This document shows positions 24,030-34,850 of a stretch of 64,000 bases of DNA, one piece after another. The stretch spans positions 30,268 to 94,267 of the forward strand of contig QANU01002578.1 in the NCBI GenBank assembly GCA_003254905.1, given 5' to 3'. Under the pieces are notes generated by a model. It was given only the letters and a program-made list of their open reading frames with translations, did no database searches and had not been told where the DNA came from. A program made the position numbers and the translations under genes. This DNA comes from Nissolia schottii (taxonomy: Eukaryota > Streptophyta > Magnoliopsida > Fabales > Fabaceae). The stretch's first letter is position 1. Each line of letters begins with the position of its first letter.

Positions 24030-27000
24030 CCCCCCTCAAACGTGGCAAGGGATGAAGTGAACACATCAATCATGCCAAGTTTGGAATGTAAGCTGTGAAA
24101 AACCGCAGGGGGTGAAGGCTTTGTCATGAGGTTAGCAATTTGCAATTTGGAAGCGATAGGGAGCAGCCTGAGGAAGCCATTCTGCACCTTTTCGCGGACA
24201 AGGTGGCAATCAAGCTTTATATGCTTGGTACGCTCATGAAATGCGGGGTTGTGAGCAATTTGCATGGTGGCACGATTGTCACAGAAAACAGCAGCAGATT
24301 GATCAGGTGTGATGCCAAAGTCTGTCAGTAAGAATGAAATCCACTGCATCTCACAGGATACAGCAGCAAGGGCCCGGTATTCAGCTTCACATGAAGAACA
24401 CGACACAATTGATTGCTTCTTGGATTTCCAACTTACTAAGGAGTCTCCAATGAACACACAGAACCCAGTGGTGGATCGGCGAGTATCGGGGCAACCTGCC
24501 CAGTCTGCATCACAAAACGCTTTGATCTGCATCTCAGATTTGCTTGGGAAAAACAATCCCATCCCTGGACTGGACTTTAGGTAGCGGAGCAATCTGGTGG
24601 CAGCTGAATGCTGAACATCTGTGGGAGCAGACATGAACTGTGCAAGGTGGTTCACTGTGAAAGCCAGGTCTGGTCTGGTTGTGGTTAAGTAAATGAGGCG
24701 CCCAACCAACCGCCTGTATTCAGTAGGATCAGCCAATGCTGTACCTTGATCCTTTGATAGTCGCTGAGTTGCAGTCATGGGAGTGCTAAGAGGCTTACAA
24801 CCCAGCATCCCTGCATCAGACAATATTTCCAAGGCATGTTTTCGCTGAGAAACCGAGATCCCTTCCTTGGAACGTGCAACCTCAAGGCCAAGGAAGAATT
24901 TGAGGTCCCCTAAATCCTTAATTCGAAACTTATCATCCAGAAAGGCCTTGATAGATTGAATCACAGACAAGCTGTCCCCAGCCAAAATTATGTCATCCAC
25001 ATAGACTAGGAGAGCTGTGAATGTGCTTGGAGTGGCTTGAAGGAATAGAGAGTGATCATAAGCTGACTTGGTGAATCCAAGGCTAAGAAGTGCACTAGAG
25101 AGCTTGGAAAACCACTGGCGACTCGCCTGCTTTAATCCATAGAGGGATTTCTTCAATAAGCAAACCTGATTGGCTTTGGGACTTTGGAATCCTTGAGGCA
25201 ATCTCATGTAGACCTCCTCATGCAAATCACCATGGAGGAACGCGTTGTTGACATCTAATTGTTGGAGATGCCATCCTTTGATGGCTGCCAAGGCCAATAG
25301 CAGCCTTACTGTTGTCATCTTGGCAACCGGGCTGAAAGTCTCCAAGTAGTCAATCCCATGGGTTTGGGTATACCCCTTTGCCACTAGCCGTGCCTTGTAC
25401 CTCTCAATGGATCCATCAGCCTTAAGCTTGATCTTGTAAACCCATTTGCAACCAATGGGGGTCTTGCCATCAGGTAAATCAACCAATTGCCAAGTGGAGT
25501 TCTGTTCTAAGGCTGCAATCTCTGCATCCATTGCATTCTTCCAGCATTGATGCTTAACCGCCTCAGTGTATCTACTTGGTTCAGTCATGGTGGATAGAGC
25601 CAGAGCATAGAATCTGTGGTCTGTGGATAGGTTGGCATATGAGATAACAAACTGTAAGGGGTGCTTAGTTGATGCCTTTGAGGTGGGAACAGAGTTGTTA
25701 GGTGGATAAGCAAGCAAGTTACAGTGGTAATCTTGCAGGTATGAAGGGGCATGCCTTATTCTGGTAGATTGCCTCACAGTTACTGGAAGTGCAGAGGTAT
25801 TGGCTGGCCTTGGTGGGGAAGGTGCTACAGAGTCAGGTACAGACTCAAGCACAGGATTTTGACCTGAGGAAACCCATGTAGGATCAGTGTCCCACAGAGG
25901 GGGATGATGGGCAGCAGGTAGCACAAATTCCTGAGGTGGCACTGTAGGGGAAGGCATGCTATGATAAGGGAAGAAATGTTCATAGAAATAAACATTCCTG
26001 CTGACATAAACTTCCCTGGAGTGTAAATCATAGAGCAAAAATCCCTTGGTGCCAGGCCTGTAACCCAAAAATACACTCTTTCTGGCTCTTGGCTGCAACT
26101 TTGATCTGTTTCTATGTAAGGTGTTGGCATAGGCCAAACACCCAAAGACCTTGAGGAAACTGAAATCAGGGAATTTGTTGTGAAGCAAGTAGAAAGGAGA
26201 ATTGTTGGCTGCTCCTTTTGTTGGAATTCTGTTGATGAGGAAACAGGCATGTGCAGCTGCAAATGACCAGAATGTGGCTGGAAGGTTAGCTTGAAACAAA
26301 AGAGCTCGTGTGACATTGAGGAGATGCTGGTTTTCCTCTCAACCGTAGCATTCTGCTGAGGTGTTTCCACACAGCTCAGTTGGTGGATGATCCCTCTTGA
26401 AGCATAAAATTCCTTCATGCTAAATTCAGGCCCATTGTCTGACCGGATCCTTTTAACAGATATGCCAAATTGAGTGTGGACTTGAGCAATAAAAGCTCTA
26501 AGGGCATGGGAGGCCTCAGCCTTTGTCTTAAGTAAATGCAACCATGTATGTCTACTGTGATCATCCACAATAGTTAAGAAATACTTATGCCCTTGAATAG
26601 ATGCAGTTGAGACAGGACCCCATATATCAACATGTAACAAATCAAAATTATGGAGAGCAGCAGAAGTACTAGCAGAGAATGGAATGGCCTTCTGTTTTGA
26701 AAAATGACATATATCACAAGGTTTCACAATTTTACAATATGAAGCAGAATTATAAGCATCATGAATGAGTTTCATTTTGTCTGATCCAACATGGCCTAAT
26801 CTATAATGCCATAGATCAAACTTATTTTCAGCAACATTATTGATATTAACAACAGATTGCCTAGGCAGCATACAAGGCAGAGGAGATTGTAGAACATAGA
26901 GGCCAGCCTTGGCTCTAGCAATTCCAATCTGCCTGGAGCTGTGAGAGTCCTGAATCAGGCAATGATCATAGAATATTGTAAGCTTGCAGGCTAAATCAAT

Positions 27001-27863
27001 GCACAATTTAGTAATAGCTATTAGATTGAAGCTGAAATTTGGCAAATACAGCACATTAGAGAGGCAGTAGGAGGATGTTAATGGAACTGTCCCAGCAAAC
27101 TTGGAGTGCAGTACTTGACCATTAGGTAGAGTAATAGCAATAGGAGGAGATATTTCCTGATAAGACTGGAAATAAAGCAGAGAACACCAAACGTGATGAG
27201 AATCCCCAGAATCAAAGAGCCAAGGGGTACCTGAGTTCGTGGGAAAATCAGAATTGGAGGCCTGAGACATGTTCACTTGGGCTAGAGCAGAGCTGGGACG
27301 AGGCCTCTGAATTAGAGCCAGCAGACTGTGATATTGATCCGCTGTAAAGTTGAATGCAGTTCCAGATGGGACATCTGTAGTGCTGCCATTGTCCTCTGCA
27401 ATAGCAGCATTGACATTGGCCCTCTTGGATCTATAACCAGGGCCGTGTTTCTTGTGACATTCATCCACAGTGTGACCCCTATAGCCGCATAAGGAGCATT
27501 TCTTGCCTCCTGGTTTACCCTTGCCAGCATCAGGGTGAGGCTTTCGAGCATTAGATGAGGAATCAGTCCTGGTTGTATCAGGCTTGGGAACATCAGTCCT
27601 TTGTGCAGCATAATTCACAGTGAATATGCCATCAAGGGCCTCATAGGTAAGCTGTCTCTCATGCTGAAGAACCAGGGCAAAGATTCTATTGAGAGGAGGA
27701 AGATTTTCCATCAAGAAAATCTGAGACCGAACTGTATTAAAAGGTTCATTAAGACCTTTGAGGAATTTGATCGCACGATCAGCATTTACTCTACTCTTGA
27801 GATCAACAAATGCACCACAAGAGCATTGGACAGCCCATTTACAAACCGGTAGAGGACGGAACA
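23981..27863 (-). pseudogene. Copia gag-pol, broken by a frameshift
   Basis: Two overlapping frames. The first (27863 down to 25825, in register to about 26330) has late gag, a zinc knuckle (CSLCGYRGHTVDECH), a protease site DSG, the integrase HHCC region (YRLGHVG, CDICH) and the integrase acidic residues (HVDIWGP, SDNGPEF, VERK). The second (26299-23981) finishes integrase and carries reverse transcriptase with YVDD, then RNase H (CDADWAGC, CEAEYRALAA). One base appears to be missing near 26330 after VERK, shifting the frame. The N-terminal half of gag is absent because an LTR fragment sits at 27864-28316. All domains of a Ty1/Copia polyprotein in standard order. Confidence 0.9.
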
Positions 27864-28316
27864 TGTAACATCCCACTTTTTCACTGTACGGATAATTAGC
27901 GTAATAAATAATTATAGGTTAATTAAGGAGGTAAGAAAATTAAATTATTACCTTTAATTCATAAGAATCACCTTTAACCCATAAAAGTAGCAGTCAAAGT
28001 TGAGGTTTCGTGACCAGCAAATTTTTCAGAGCCTAAAGCCGATTTCCGGACCAATCGGGAAATAACCGTAAACATAAATATTTAATAAATTTTCTAATCA
28101 TGATTAGAGAATTAATAAGGGAAATTATTAGGTAAAATATCCCTAAGAAATAGGACGTGTCACGGTAGAAAGTTCGACAAACAACCGAACCGCCGTTGTT
28201 CGCCGATGAAATTTGGCACGCAAAACGGTGTACGTGAATTTAATCCCCCGGAGAAAAATTCACAAACACCTTCAAACATTAATACCCTTAGGTAGGTGGG
28301 AATTAGAGGATCACGA
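27864..28316 (+). mobile_element. Family A LTR fragment nested in Copia gag
   Basis: Begins TGTAACATCCC, the reverse complement of the GGGATGTTACA end of the solo LTRs at 2740 and 63720, and includes TTCTCTAATCATGATTAGA and GGAGAAAAATTCACAAA in inverted form. It stops at a single N (28317), after which Copia leader resumes. The rest of this LTR is probably missing from the assembly. Confidence 0.78.
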
Positions 28317-28348
28317 NGAAGAGAAAATGTGGAAGTGTGTAGAATACA

Positions 28349-28358
28349 TCTGATACCA
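28349..28358 (-). other. Primer-binding site of the Copia element
   Basis: On the minus strand TGGTATCAGA directly follows the LTR end, complementary to initiator tRNA-Met. Confidence 0.85.
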
Positions 28359-28542
28359 TAACAGAATTGTAGTGAATGAAATGAATTTCTGAATTGAATT
28401 AGAGAGCATGAGCTCTAATTTATACAGGTTCAGTTGCTTGTACAGCAAGCAAGTTGGCTAACCAACAATAACTAACATCAATAACCAATATAACTAACTT
28501 CTAACCAAAGTTAAGTTAAAAGGGGGGATTTTCCCCCTATTA
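28359..28542 (-). repeat. 5' LTR of the Copia element
   Basis: 184 bp, partner of 23846-24029. Bounded by the PBS on one side and the GAGAA duplication on the other. Confidence 0.9.
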
Positions 28543-28653
28543 GAGAATATCATCTATAAGTTTGTAATGTCTGTGCATTAATGAGAATAAAATTTCTGTA
28601 TTATTAATGATGTATGTATAGGTGTATAAAATTGAGTGTATATGTAACATTTT

Positions 28654-29616
28654 TGAAAAAAAAATGTCAATATAAGCCTCAACAATAAGCGTAAATCAAT
28701 GGATATCCGATGGTAATGTATTGGTGGATATTTTCGTTGCCGTTAAGGTTTAAAATTCATTTTTGGTTAATAATATCTACAAAAAATTGTTAGTGAATAA
28801 GTTAAAAGTTAATTTATTTTAAATTTTAAGAGTAATTTTATTGAATGATTTTTTCGTCAATGTAAAAAAAATATTTTTAATAAATTTTTGAATTTTAAAA
28901 ATTTAAAATATAATTAACCATTTATATAACTAACAAACCGTACACAAAAACATATTTAAAATTAATTCAGTATTGAAGGAAGATAAATAAACAAAGTACA
29001 AATATACAAAAACTACAAAGCTCATAAACTAAAATCCTCATCTCTACCGGTGGCAAAAATAAGCTCTGATCCATTGCCAAAGTTGGAAGAGGGTGAAAAA
29101 GAACAAGCGACGACTCTAATTCCCACGCTTGCATCTTACGGAATTAGGCTTCCATCTTTGTCATCATCTTCCTCATAAATTTCTTCTTGTCTTTCTTGTT
29201 CTTATGTTGTACCATGAGGATCTTTGACTCCAAGCCCGCTTATTCTATTCCTACAGACATTATAGAAGTTATTGGTAATGAGTGAGAGTTTTTAAGTGAA
29301 TTATATATTAATTTTTTTATTACTCAGTTTGAACATTTATTATTTTAAATAAGTATATGTTTGAAATCATCCCATATATATTGGATGTCACAATTTAAAA
29401 AAATCATGTCATATTCTTTTTCTACAAACATTATAGAAGTTATTGGTCAAGAGTGAAAGAGTTATATTAATTTTTGAGTTTAATAGGTTTTTGCCCTCTA
29501 AAAAATCATTTTTTTTTACATTTGCATCTTATTAAAAAAATTGAGTTTGGTATTTCAAAAAAATTTGTTTTTGTTTTTGCCCCTCGCTATTAGGCGAGGG
29601 TGTTAACTGATGACGT
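28654..29616. other. AT-rich, no gene seen
   Basis: Possibly the inner part of the CACTA-like element and other decayed repeats. The phrase ACATTATAGAAGTTATTGGT occurs twice (about 29260 and 29430), showing a local duplication. No open frame of note. Confidence 0.4.
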
Positions 29617-30526
29617 TGTTAAGAATAATTTATGATTGTAAATGATTTGATTTGATTGATTTGATTTAATTATAATCTTTTAAATTGATTGTAATTTATT
29701 TTTGGTCGTCGTGTTTTGACCGTTGAGTCTTCAGCCTATAAATAGGCTTAGCCCCCGATGTAAAGAAACACAACAACAACTCAGATAATACAATTGTTAT
29801 TTATCTGTTATCTATCTTTCTCCTATATTTTTGGGTGTCACATTTATCGGTTTTATCACGATGTTTAATATGGTATCAAAGCCATGGTTCCCACCTTGAA
29901 CCCATTTTCCCGCTTCCGCCAATTTTCCCCTTAACCGCCTCCACATAATCTTGAGGTTGACTTAATCTGCCTCCGTGTAGTCTCGATTGTTGCCTATCGT
30001 TGTTGCCTTTGCTAGTTCCATCTAGCTCTTGATGTTGCCTTTGTTGGTTCCGTCCAACTCCTGATGTTGCCGTTGTTGCTTTTGCTGGTTCTGCCCATTG
30101 CCTTCGCTGGTCCCGCCCAGCCACTGTTGCCTTCGCTGGTTCCGTCCAGCCACTGTTGCCTTCGCTGGTTCTGCCCAGCCTTTGTTGCCTTCGTTTTGTT
30201 GGTTCCACTCCACTCAGCCCTTCGTTGAACTATGACAAGCTTAAAACTCGGGGAGCTTTAGCTTGAGCGAGGGTGTTAAGAATAATTTATGATTGTAAAT
30301 GATTTGATTTGATTGATTTGATTTAATTATAATCTTTTAAATTGATTGTAATTTATTTTTGGCCGTTATGTTTTGCTGTTGAGTCTTCAGCCTATAAATA
30401 GGCTCATCCCCCGATGTAAAGAAACACAACAACAACTCAGATAATACAATTGTTATTTCTCTGTTATCTATCATTCTCCTATATTTTTCTGTGCCCTATT
30501 TATCTGTTTCTCCACGATGTTTAACA
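29617..30526 (+). mobile_element. TRIM element 1
   Basis: Terminal-repeat retrotransposon in miniature, about 0.9 kb. LTRs at 29617-29870 and 30274-30526 begin TGTTAAGAATAATTT and end TTTAA(T/C)A. PBS TGGTATCAAAGCC starts at 29871 and a purine tract GAGCGAGGG precedes the right LTR. The interior codes for nothing. It holds about six imperfect ~30-bp units (TGTTGCCTTCGCTGGTTC...) at 30000-30200. No target duplication: the right end abuts another TRIM LTR directly. Confidence 0.88.
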
Positions 30527-31230
30527 TGTTAGAAATAAATTAGTATATTTAGTATATCTGTGATTGATTACTTATTCATAACAAATTTAGGTTGATTTAA
30601 TTTGATTCTATCATTTAAGCTATGATTTTATTATTAGCCTATATATTGGCACCTAATTGTAGCTAACATGCACAACCTTCAATAATACACCATTATTATT
30701 CATGTTTAGTCTCTGCCTCTTGATTTTTCCCCTGTTTATCATCTCTGATTTATCATGAAATCTCACATGGTATCAGAGCCATGGCACCCTCTGTGAGCAA
30801 TCTCATCTCTACAACCTCCACTTCCGCTGCTACTCCTCCATTCACTCCCCTGACTCATCCGAGAAGAACCCCAAGTGCGTCCTCGACATTTGCCACGCTG
30901 CCTCCCTCACCTCGGACTTCCACCTCGACCGCATCGCCCTCTCTATCGTCGTCTCCAAGCTCTCATCTTCTCCGACAAAGTCGCCACCGGCGACTCCTCC
31001 GAAGTCTCCGTATGTTGCATATCGCTGCCTCTATGCAGTCTCCGATGTTGCCTAACGCTGCCTCTATGCAGTCTCCGTATGTGGCCTATTGCTGCCTCCG
31101 TGTAGCCTTCGATGTTGCCAATCGTTGCCTCCGTGCAGTCCCCGATGTTTTACGGACAAATCCTTGGCACCGCTCTTTTTTTTCCCTTAACAACCTTCAC
31201 TTGTGACAAGCTGTTTGGTTTATTGGACAC
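30527..31230 (+). mobile_element. TRIM element 2, 3' LTR missing
   Basis: LTR 30527-30767 (TGTTAGAAATAA ... TCTCACA) is followed at once by the PBS TGGTATCAGAGCC. The interior has a protein-like stretch (30798-31012) and then repeated GCTGCCTCTATGCAGTCTCCG units, as in TRIM 3. The element loses identity around CAACCTTCACTTGTGACAAGC (about 31190-31215) and no right LTR follows. Confidence 0.75.
30798..31012 (+). pseudogene. Host-gene-like coding fragment inside TRIM 2
   Basis: Frame 30798-30962 is open for 55 codons with ordinary protein composition, including LYNLHFRCYSSIHS and CVLDICHAASLTSDFHLDR. An extra TC at 30963-30964 shifts the frame, and 30965-31012 continues as IFSDKVATGDSSEVS. Codon third positions are strongly C-rich, unlike the AT-rich LTR around it. 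I do not recognise the source gene. TRIMs are known to transduce host sequence, so capture is the likely explanation. Confidence 0.55.
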
Positions 31231-32111
31231 GTATCAAGTGGCATGTGACTTGCACATGTCACTCGATCTACACCCACTACCCAATCCAAGACTTTCCATT
31301 AATTGATTAAAAAATAATTAAAACAAATTCCAAAATAATTGCTCCTTCACTTAGGCCCATCCTCTCTTACCACCATTACAACTCTATGCAACTTTTTTCC
31401 CCCCTCCAACACCACCACCACCTCCACCACCACCAACACCAACAAAATCAACCCCGTCCCCTGTCCACCTCTCTATCACCGCCCCTCCTCCACCCTCATT
31501 GCCACTCACCACCACCTTCACAACCAACATAACACGACACAAAGTCATCAAAATTCCTTATCCTCTCACATTCTTTCACTCACTCATTCATCATCATCCA
31601 AATCTCCATAACCCACAAACCAGAATTAAAAAAGAAAAAAAGACAAAAAAAAAAGATAGAACTAGAAAAAATTATAGATCCAACCCAACAAACACATCCA
31701 AATTCAACAACACCAACACCCAAATCTAGAAACAAAAAAAATGCAGAAGAGGCAGAGAATACAGCCATAGGAGGGCCTGATTTATCGCACTCAAGATCTG
31801 AAACATAGAAGGGGGAAGGATCTTTGATGAACTGGGAGAGGAGCCTACACGCTGTCTTTCTTCTTCTTCCTGCTGTTGTCATTGCCAATCGTTCTACTGC
31901 CGCAAGTTGTTTATGGAAGCGCTAAGCTTCAGAGGGAACAAATCATACGCCGTAGGTAGTGGTGAGAGAGAGCAAATCGCCGTGAAGGTTAGAGAGAGAG
32001 GAGATATCGCCGTGAAGGTTAGAGAGAGAGGAGATCATGTAAGGAGATGTAGTGAGATAAAAGATCTAGAGATTCATAGGTGATAGTTAGTGGTGGGGGA
32101 TGGTTGAAGAA
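31231..32111. other. Unassigned stretch between TRIM elements
   Basis: Simple-sequence-rich. The minus strand at 31580-31888 has an open frame that reads CRLLSQFIKDPSPFYVSDLE before falling into poly-purine-derived residues. It may be a captured first exon, but I cannot name it. A 30-bp tandem pair (ATCGCCGTGAAGGTTAGAGA...) lies at 31974-32036. Confidence 0.35.
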
Positions 32112-33021
32112 TGTTAAGAATAATAATATTAAATTTTGATTGATTTGATTTGTAATTGATTGTAATTTGTTTTTGGTCGTTGAGTTTTGGCCGTTAAGTT
32201 TTCAGTCTATAAATAGACTCACCATCTATGGTGAATTGACAACTCAATATATACAATCGAATTTTCTCTGTTTTCTACATTTCTCTTATATTTTTCTGTG
32301 CCCCATTTATCTGTTTTTCCACAATGTTTAACATAGTATCAAAGCTATGGTACCCTCCATGAACCCCATCTCTCTCTCCCCAGACAAGACCCCTCTCTCT
32401 CTACCATCTCTCTTAAGCCATGGCTCCCTCCTCCAATCTCCGATTCCTCATCTTTCTCCAGTTTTCGTGTCCTCCGCCGCCCTCGCCCATCACCGTCGCC
32501 GTTGCCAGATCAGTGCTCTTCTCCAAGTCTCTGATGTTACCTATCACTGCCTCCGTGCAGCCTTCGATGCTGCCTATCGCTGCCTCCGTGCAGTCTCCGA
32601 TGTTTTCCATAATCGCTACCTCCGTGCAGTCTCCGATGTTGCCTGCCGCTGCCTCCGTACAGTCTCTAATGTTGCCTATCGCTACCTCTGTGCACTCCCC
32701 GATGGTTTCCCTTCAAGTCCTTGGCTCAGCTCTTGTTTTCCCTTAACAACCTTCGCTTGTGACAAGCTGAAAGCTCGTGGAGCTTTAGCTTGAGGGAGGG
32801 TGTTAAGAATAATAATATTAAATTTTGATTGATATGATTTGTAATTGATTGTAATTTGTTTTTGGTCGTTGAGTTTTGGCCGTTAAGTTTTCAACCTATA
32901 AATAGACTCACCATCTATTGTGAATTGACAACTCAATATATACAATCAAACTTTCTCTGTTTTCTAGCTTTCTCCTATATTTTTCTGTGCCACATTTATC
33001 TGTTTTTCCACAATGTTTAAC
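32112..33021 (+). mobile_element. TRIM element 3
   Basis: LTRs 32112-32333 and 32801-33021 (TGTTAAGAATAATAATATT ... TTTAAC). The PBS is degraded (TAGTATCAAAGC) and a purine tract GAGGGAGGG precedes the right LTR. The interior (32528-32700) has five tandem units of 33-36 bp, consensus like GTTGCCTATCGCTGCCTCCG. It contains no retroviral genes. Confidence 0.87.
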
Positions 33022-33100
33022 TAGATGATAATGGTGATGTTGTGGTGGTTGAAGATGAGAGAGTTATGTAATCTTTTTGTACATTGCCACCATGTTCTAA

Positions 33101-33199
33101 NNNNNNNNNNNNNNNNNNNNNNNNNNNNNNNNNNNNNNNNNNNNNNNNNNNNNNNNNNNNNNNNNNNNNNNNNNNNNNNNNNNNNNNNNNNNNNNNNNN
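33101..33199. other. Scaffold gap (99 N)
   Basis: Run of N. The 686 bp on its left (32415-33100) and on its right (33200-33885) are collinear without indels and differ at only a handful of sites. Confidence 0.98.
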
Positions 33200-33885
33200 A
33201 AGCCATGGCTCCCTCCTCCAATCTCCGATTCCTCATCTTTCTCCAGTTTTCGTGTCCTCCGCCGCCCTCGCCCATCACCGTCGCCGTTGCCAGATCAGTG
33301 CTCTTCTCCAAGTCTCTGATGTTACCTATCACTGCCTCCGTGCAGCCTTCGATGCTGCCTATCGCTGCCTCTGTGCAGTCTCCGATGTTTTCCATAATCG
33401 CTACCTCCGTGCAGTCTCCGATGTTGACTGCCGCTGCCTCCGTATAGTCTCTAATGTTGCCTATCGCTGCCTCTGTGCAGTCCCCGATGGTTTCCCTTCA
33501 AGTCTTTGGCTCAGCTCTTGTTTTCCCTTAACAACCTTCGCTTGTGACAAGCTGAAAGCTCGTGGAGCTTTAGCTTGAGGGAGGGTGTTAAGAATAATAA
33601 TATTAAATTTTGATTGATTTGATTTGTAATTGATTGTAATTTGTTTTTGGTCGTTGAGTTTTGGCCGTTAAGTTTTCAACCTATAAATAGACTCACCATC
33701 TATTGTGAATTGACAACTCAATATATACAATCAAACTTTCTCTGTTTTCTAGCTTTCTCCTATATTTTTCTGTGCCACATTTATCTGTTTTTCCACAATG
33801 TTTAACTAGATGATAATGGTGATGTTGTGGTGGTTGAAGATGAGAGAGTTATGTAATCTTTTTGTACATTGCCACCATGTTCTAA
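33200..33885 (+). repeat. Second copy of TRIM 3 interior and right LTR
   Basis: Matches 32415-33100 at a constant offset of 785 bp with about 1% substitutions. The LTR copy is 33586-33806. Probably the other contig end or the other haplotype rather than a true duplication. Confidence 0.85.
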
Positions 33886-34159
33886 ATATATATTTAATAT
33901 TTACACTAACTAATATCAAGTAAAAAAAGTATATATATAATTATTTTAACAAATTTTAAATAATTTAAACTACTAAATCATGTTCATATTAATAAAAAAA
34001 TGTCAAAATTATTTAAATTATTAAATATGTGATTAATATTATTTAAATAATTTTAATTAAAATTATATAAAGTAAATATAAAACAAAAAAAAGTGGGATG
34101 TTGGTTTTACCATTTCATAGGCACAAAAAATTTATTTAAATAAAATTTTGCTTTTAGTC
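33886..34159. other. AT-rich, nothing seen
   Basis: Long A and T runs, no open frame or repeat recognised. Confidence 0.5.
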
Positions 34160-34430
34160 CTTGTAAAATTTCAAAGTTTGTTTTTAGATCCTGTAAAATT
34201 TTAAAGTTTGTTTTTAGTCCCGGTGTCTGGCTGGGTTAACGGCGCTGACGTGGCGTGACACGTGGCACGACAACGTCAGTGTTGTTAACGGTCACGTCAG
34301 CGCCGTTAACCCCAGCCAGACACAGGAACTAAAAACAAATTTTGAAATTTTACAGGGAATAAAAATTTTACACAGTGACTAAAAATAAACTTTAAAATTT
34401 TACAGGGACTAAAAACTTAATTAAGCCTAT
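34160..34430. mobile_element. Foldback element, MULE-related
   Basis: About 270 bp that folds on itself. The left arm TTTTAGTCCTTGTAAAATTT...CTGGCTGGGTTAACGGCGC pairs with the right arm GCGCCGTTAACCCCAGCCAG...AAATTTTACAGGGACTAAAAAC. The same arms occur in intron 4 of the CER1-like gene. The outer ends (AACTTAATTAAG) resemble those of the larger element at 34851. Confidence 0.72.
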
Positions 34431-34850
34431 AAACTAAGTCTAAGCTCCAGCATCCTCGGCTTCGCTTCATCATAGAGCTTCCCGGGTCAATCAGATATCG
34501 GGTTGGTCATTCACTTCAAAATCTCTTCATCCTAAAACTCAACCAAAATATAACACAAGCATTGATTCTGAATCATTCGATAAACAGGTCAGCTTTCTTT
34601 CTCTAACCGTGTTATTGAATGAGCAGGGGTGTCTTTCCTTTCACCATTGGTTTTCATGATAAAGCCTGGAAGCTGAATGAATTTCTTTCCTTTTTATCAT
34701 CAATCAGGTGCTCTCTCTTCCTAGCACATCATACATCAAGATTTTAAAGTTTGGCCACTCACTTCCAAACACACACACACAGGAGTCAGCGTCGTCATAT
34801 TTCTGGTATAGGCTACATCTAATCCATTTATTTTATTTTATTTATTTTTA
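34431..34850 (+). other. Possible leader/promoter of the CNL relic
   Basis: No coding sequence. Donor-like sites (AACAG|GTCAGC near 34589, ATCAG|GTGCTC near 34709) suggest a spliced 5' leader, of the kind plant NBS-LRR genes often have, for the relic at 36262. Confidence 0.3.

Larger units (their letters stand above)
23846..28542 (-). mobile_element. Ty1/Copia retrotransposon with TA...TA ends
   Basis: Near-complete element on the minus strand. The two LTRs (23846-24029 and 28359-28542) are each 184 bp and differ at only two positions. A perfect 5-bp duplication GAGAA flanks it (23841-23845 and 28543-28547). The LTR starts TAATAG and ends CTGTTA on the element strand instead of TG...CA. A purine tract (GGGGGG) abuts the left LTR at 24030, and an initiator-Met PBS abuts the right LTR. 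The gag start is replaced by a fragment of another LTR, and pol has a frameshift, so it is not autonomous. The LTR identity implies a recent insertion. Confidence 0.92.
23731..28653. mobile_element. MITE split by a Copia insertion
   Basis: The left part 23731-23845 starts CTGCTACACATACACC. The right part 28543-28653 ends with the reverse of TGTTACATATACACTC. Together they make about 226 bp of the same family as the intron 3 MITE of the CER1-like gene, in the opposite orientation. The Copia element and its GAGAA duplication lie exactly between the two parts. Confidence 0.72.

Noticed and set aside
29876..30213. Minus-strand open frames rich in Gln, Arg and Gly
   Set aside because: They are the translated 30-bp minisatellite of TRIM 1.
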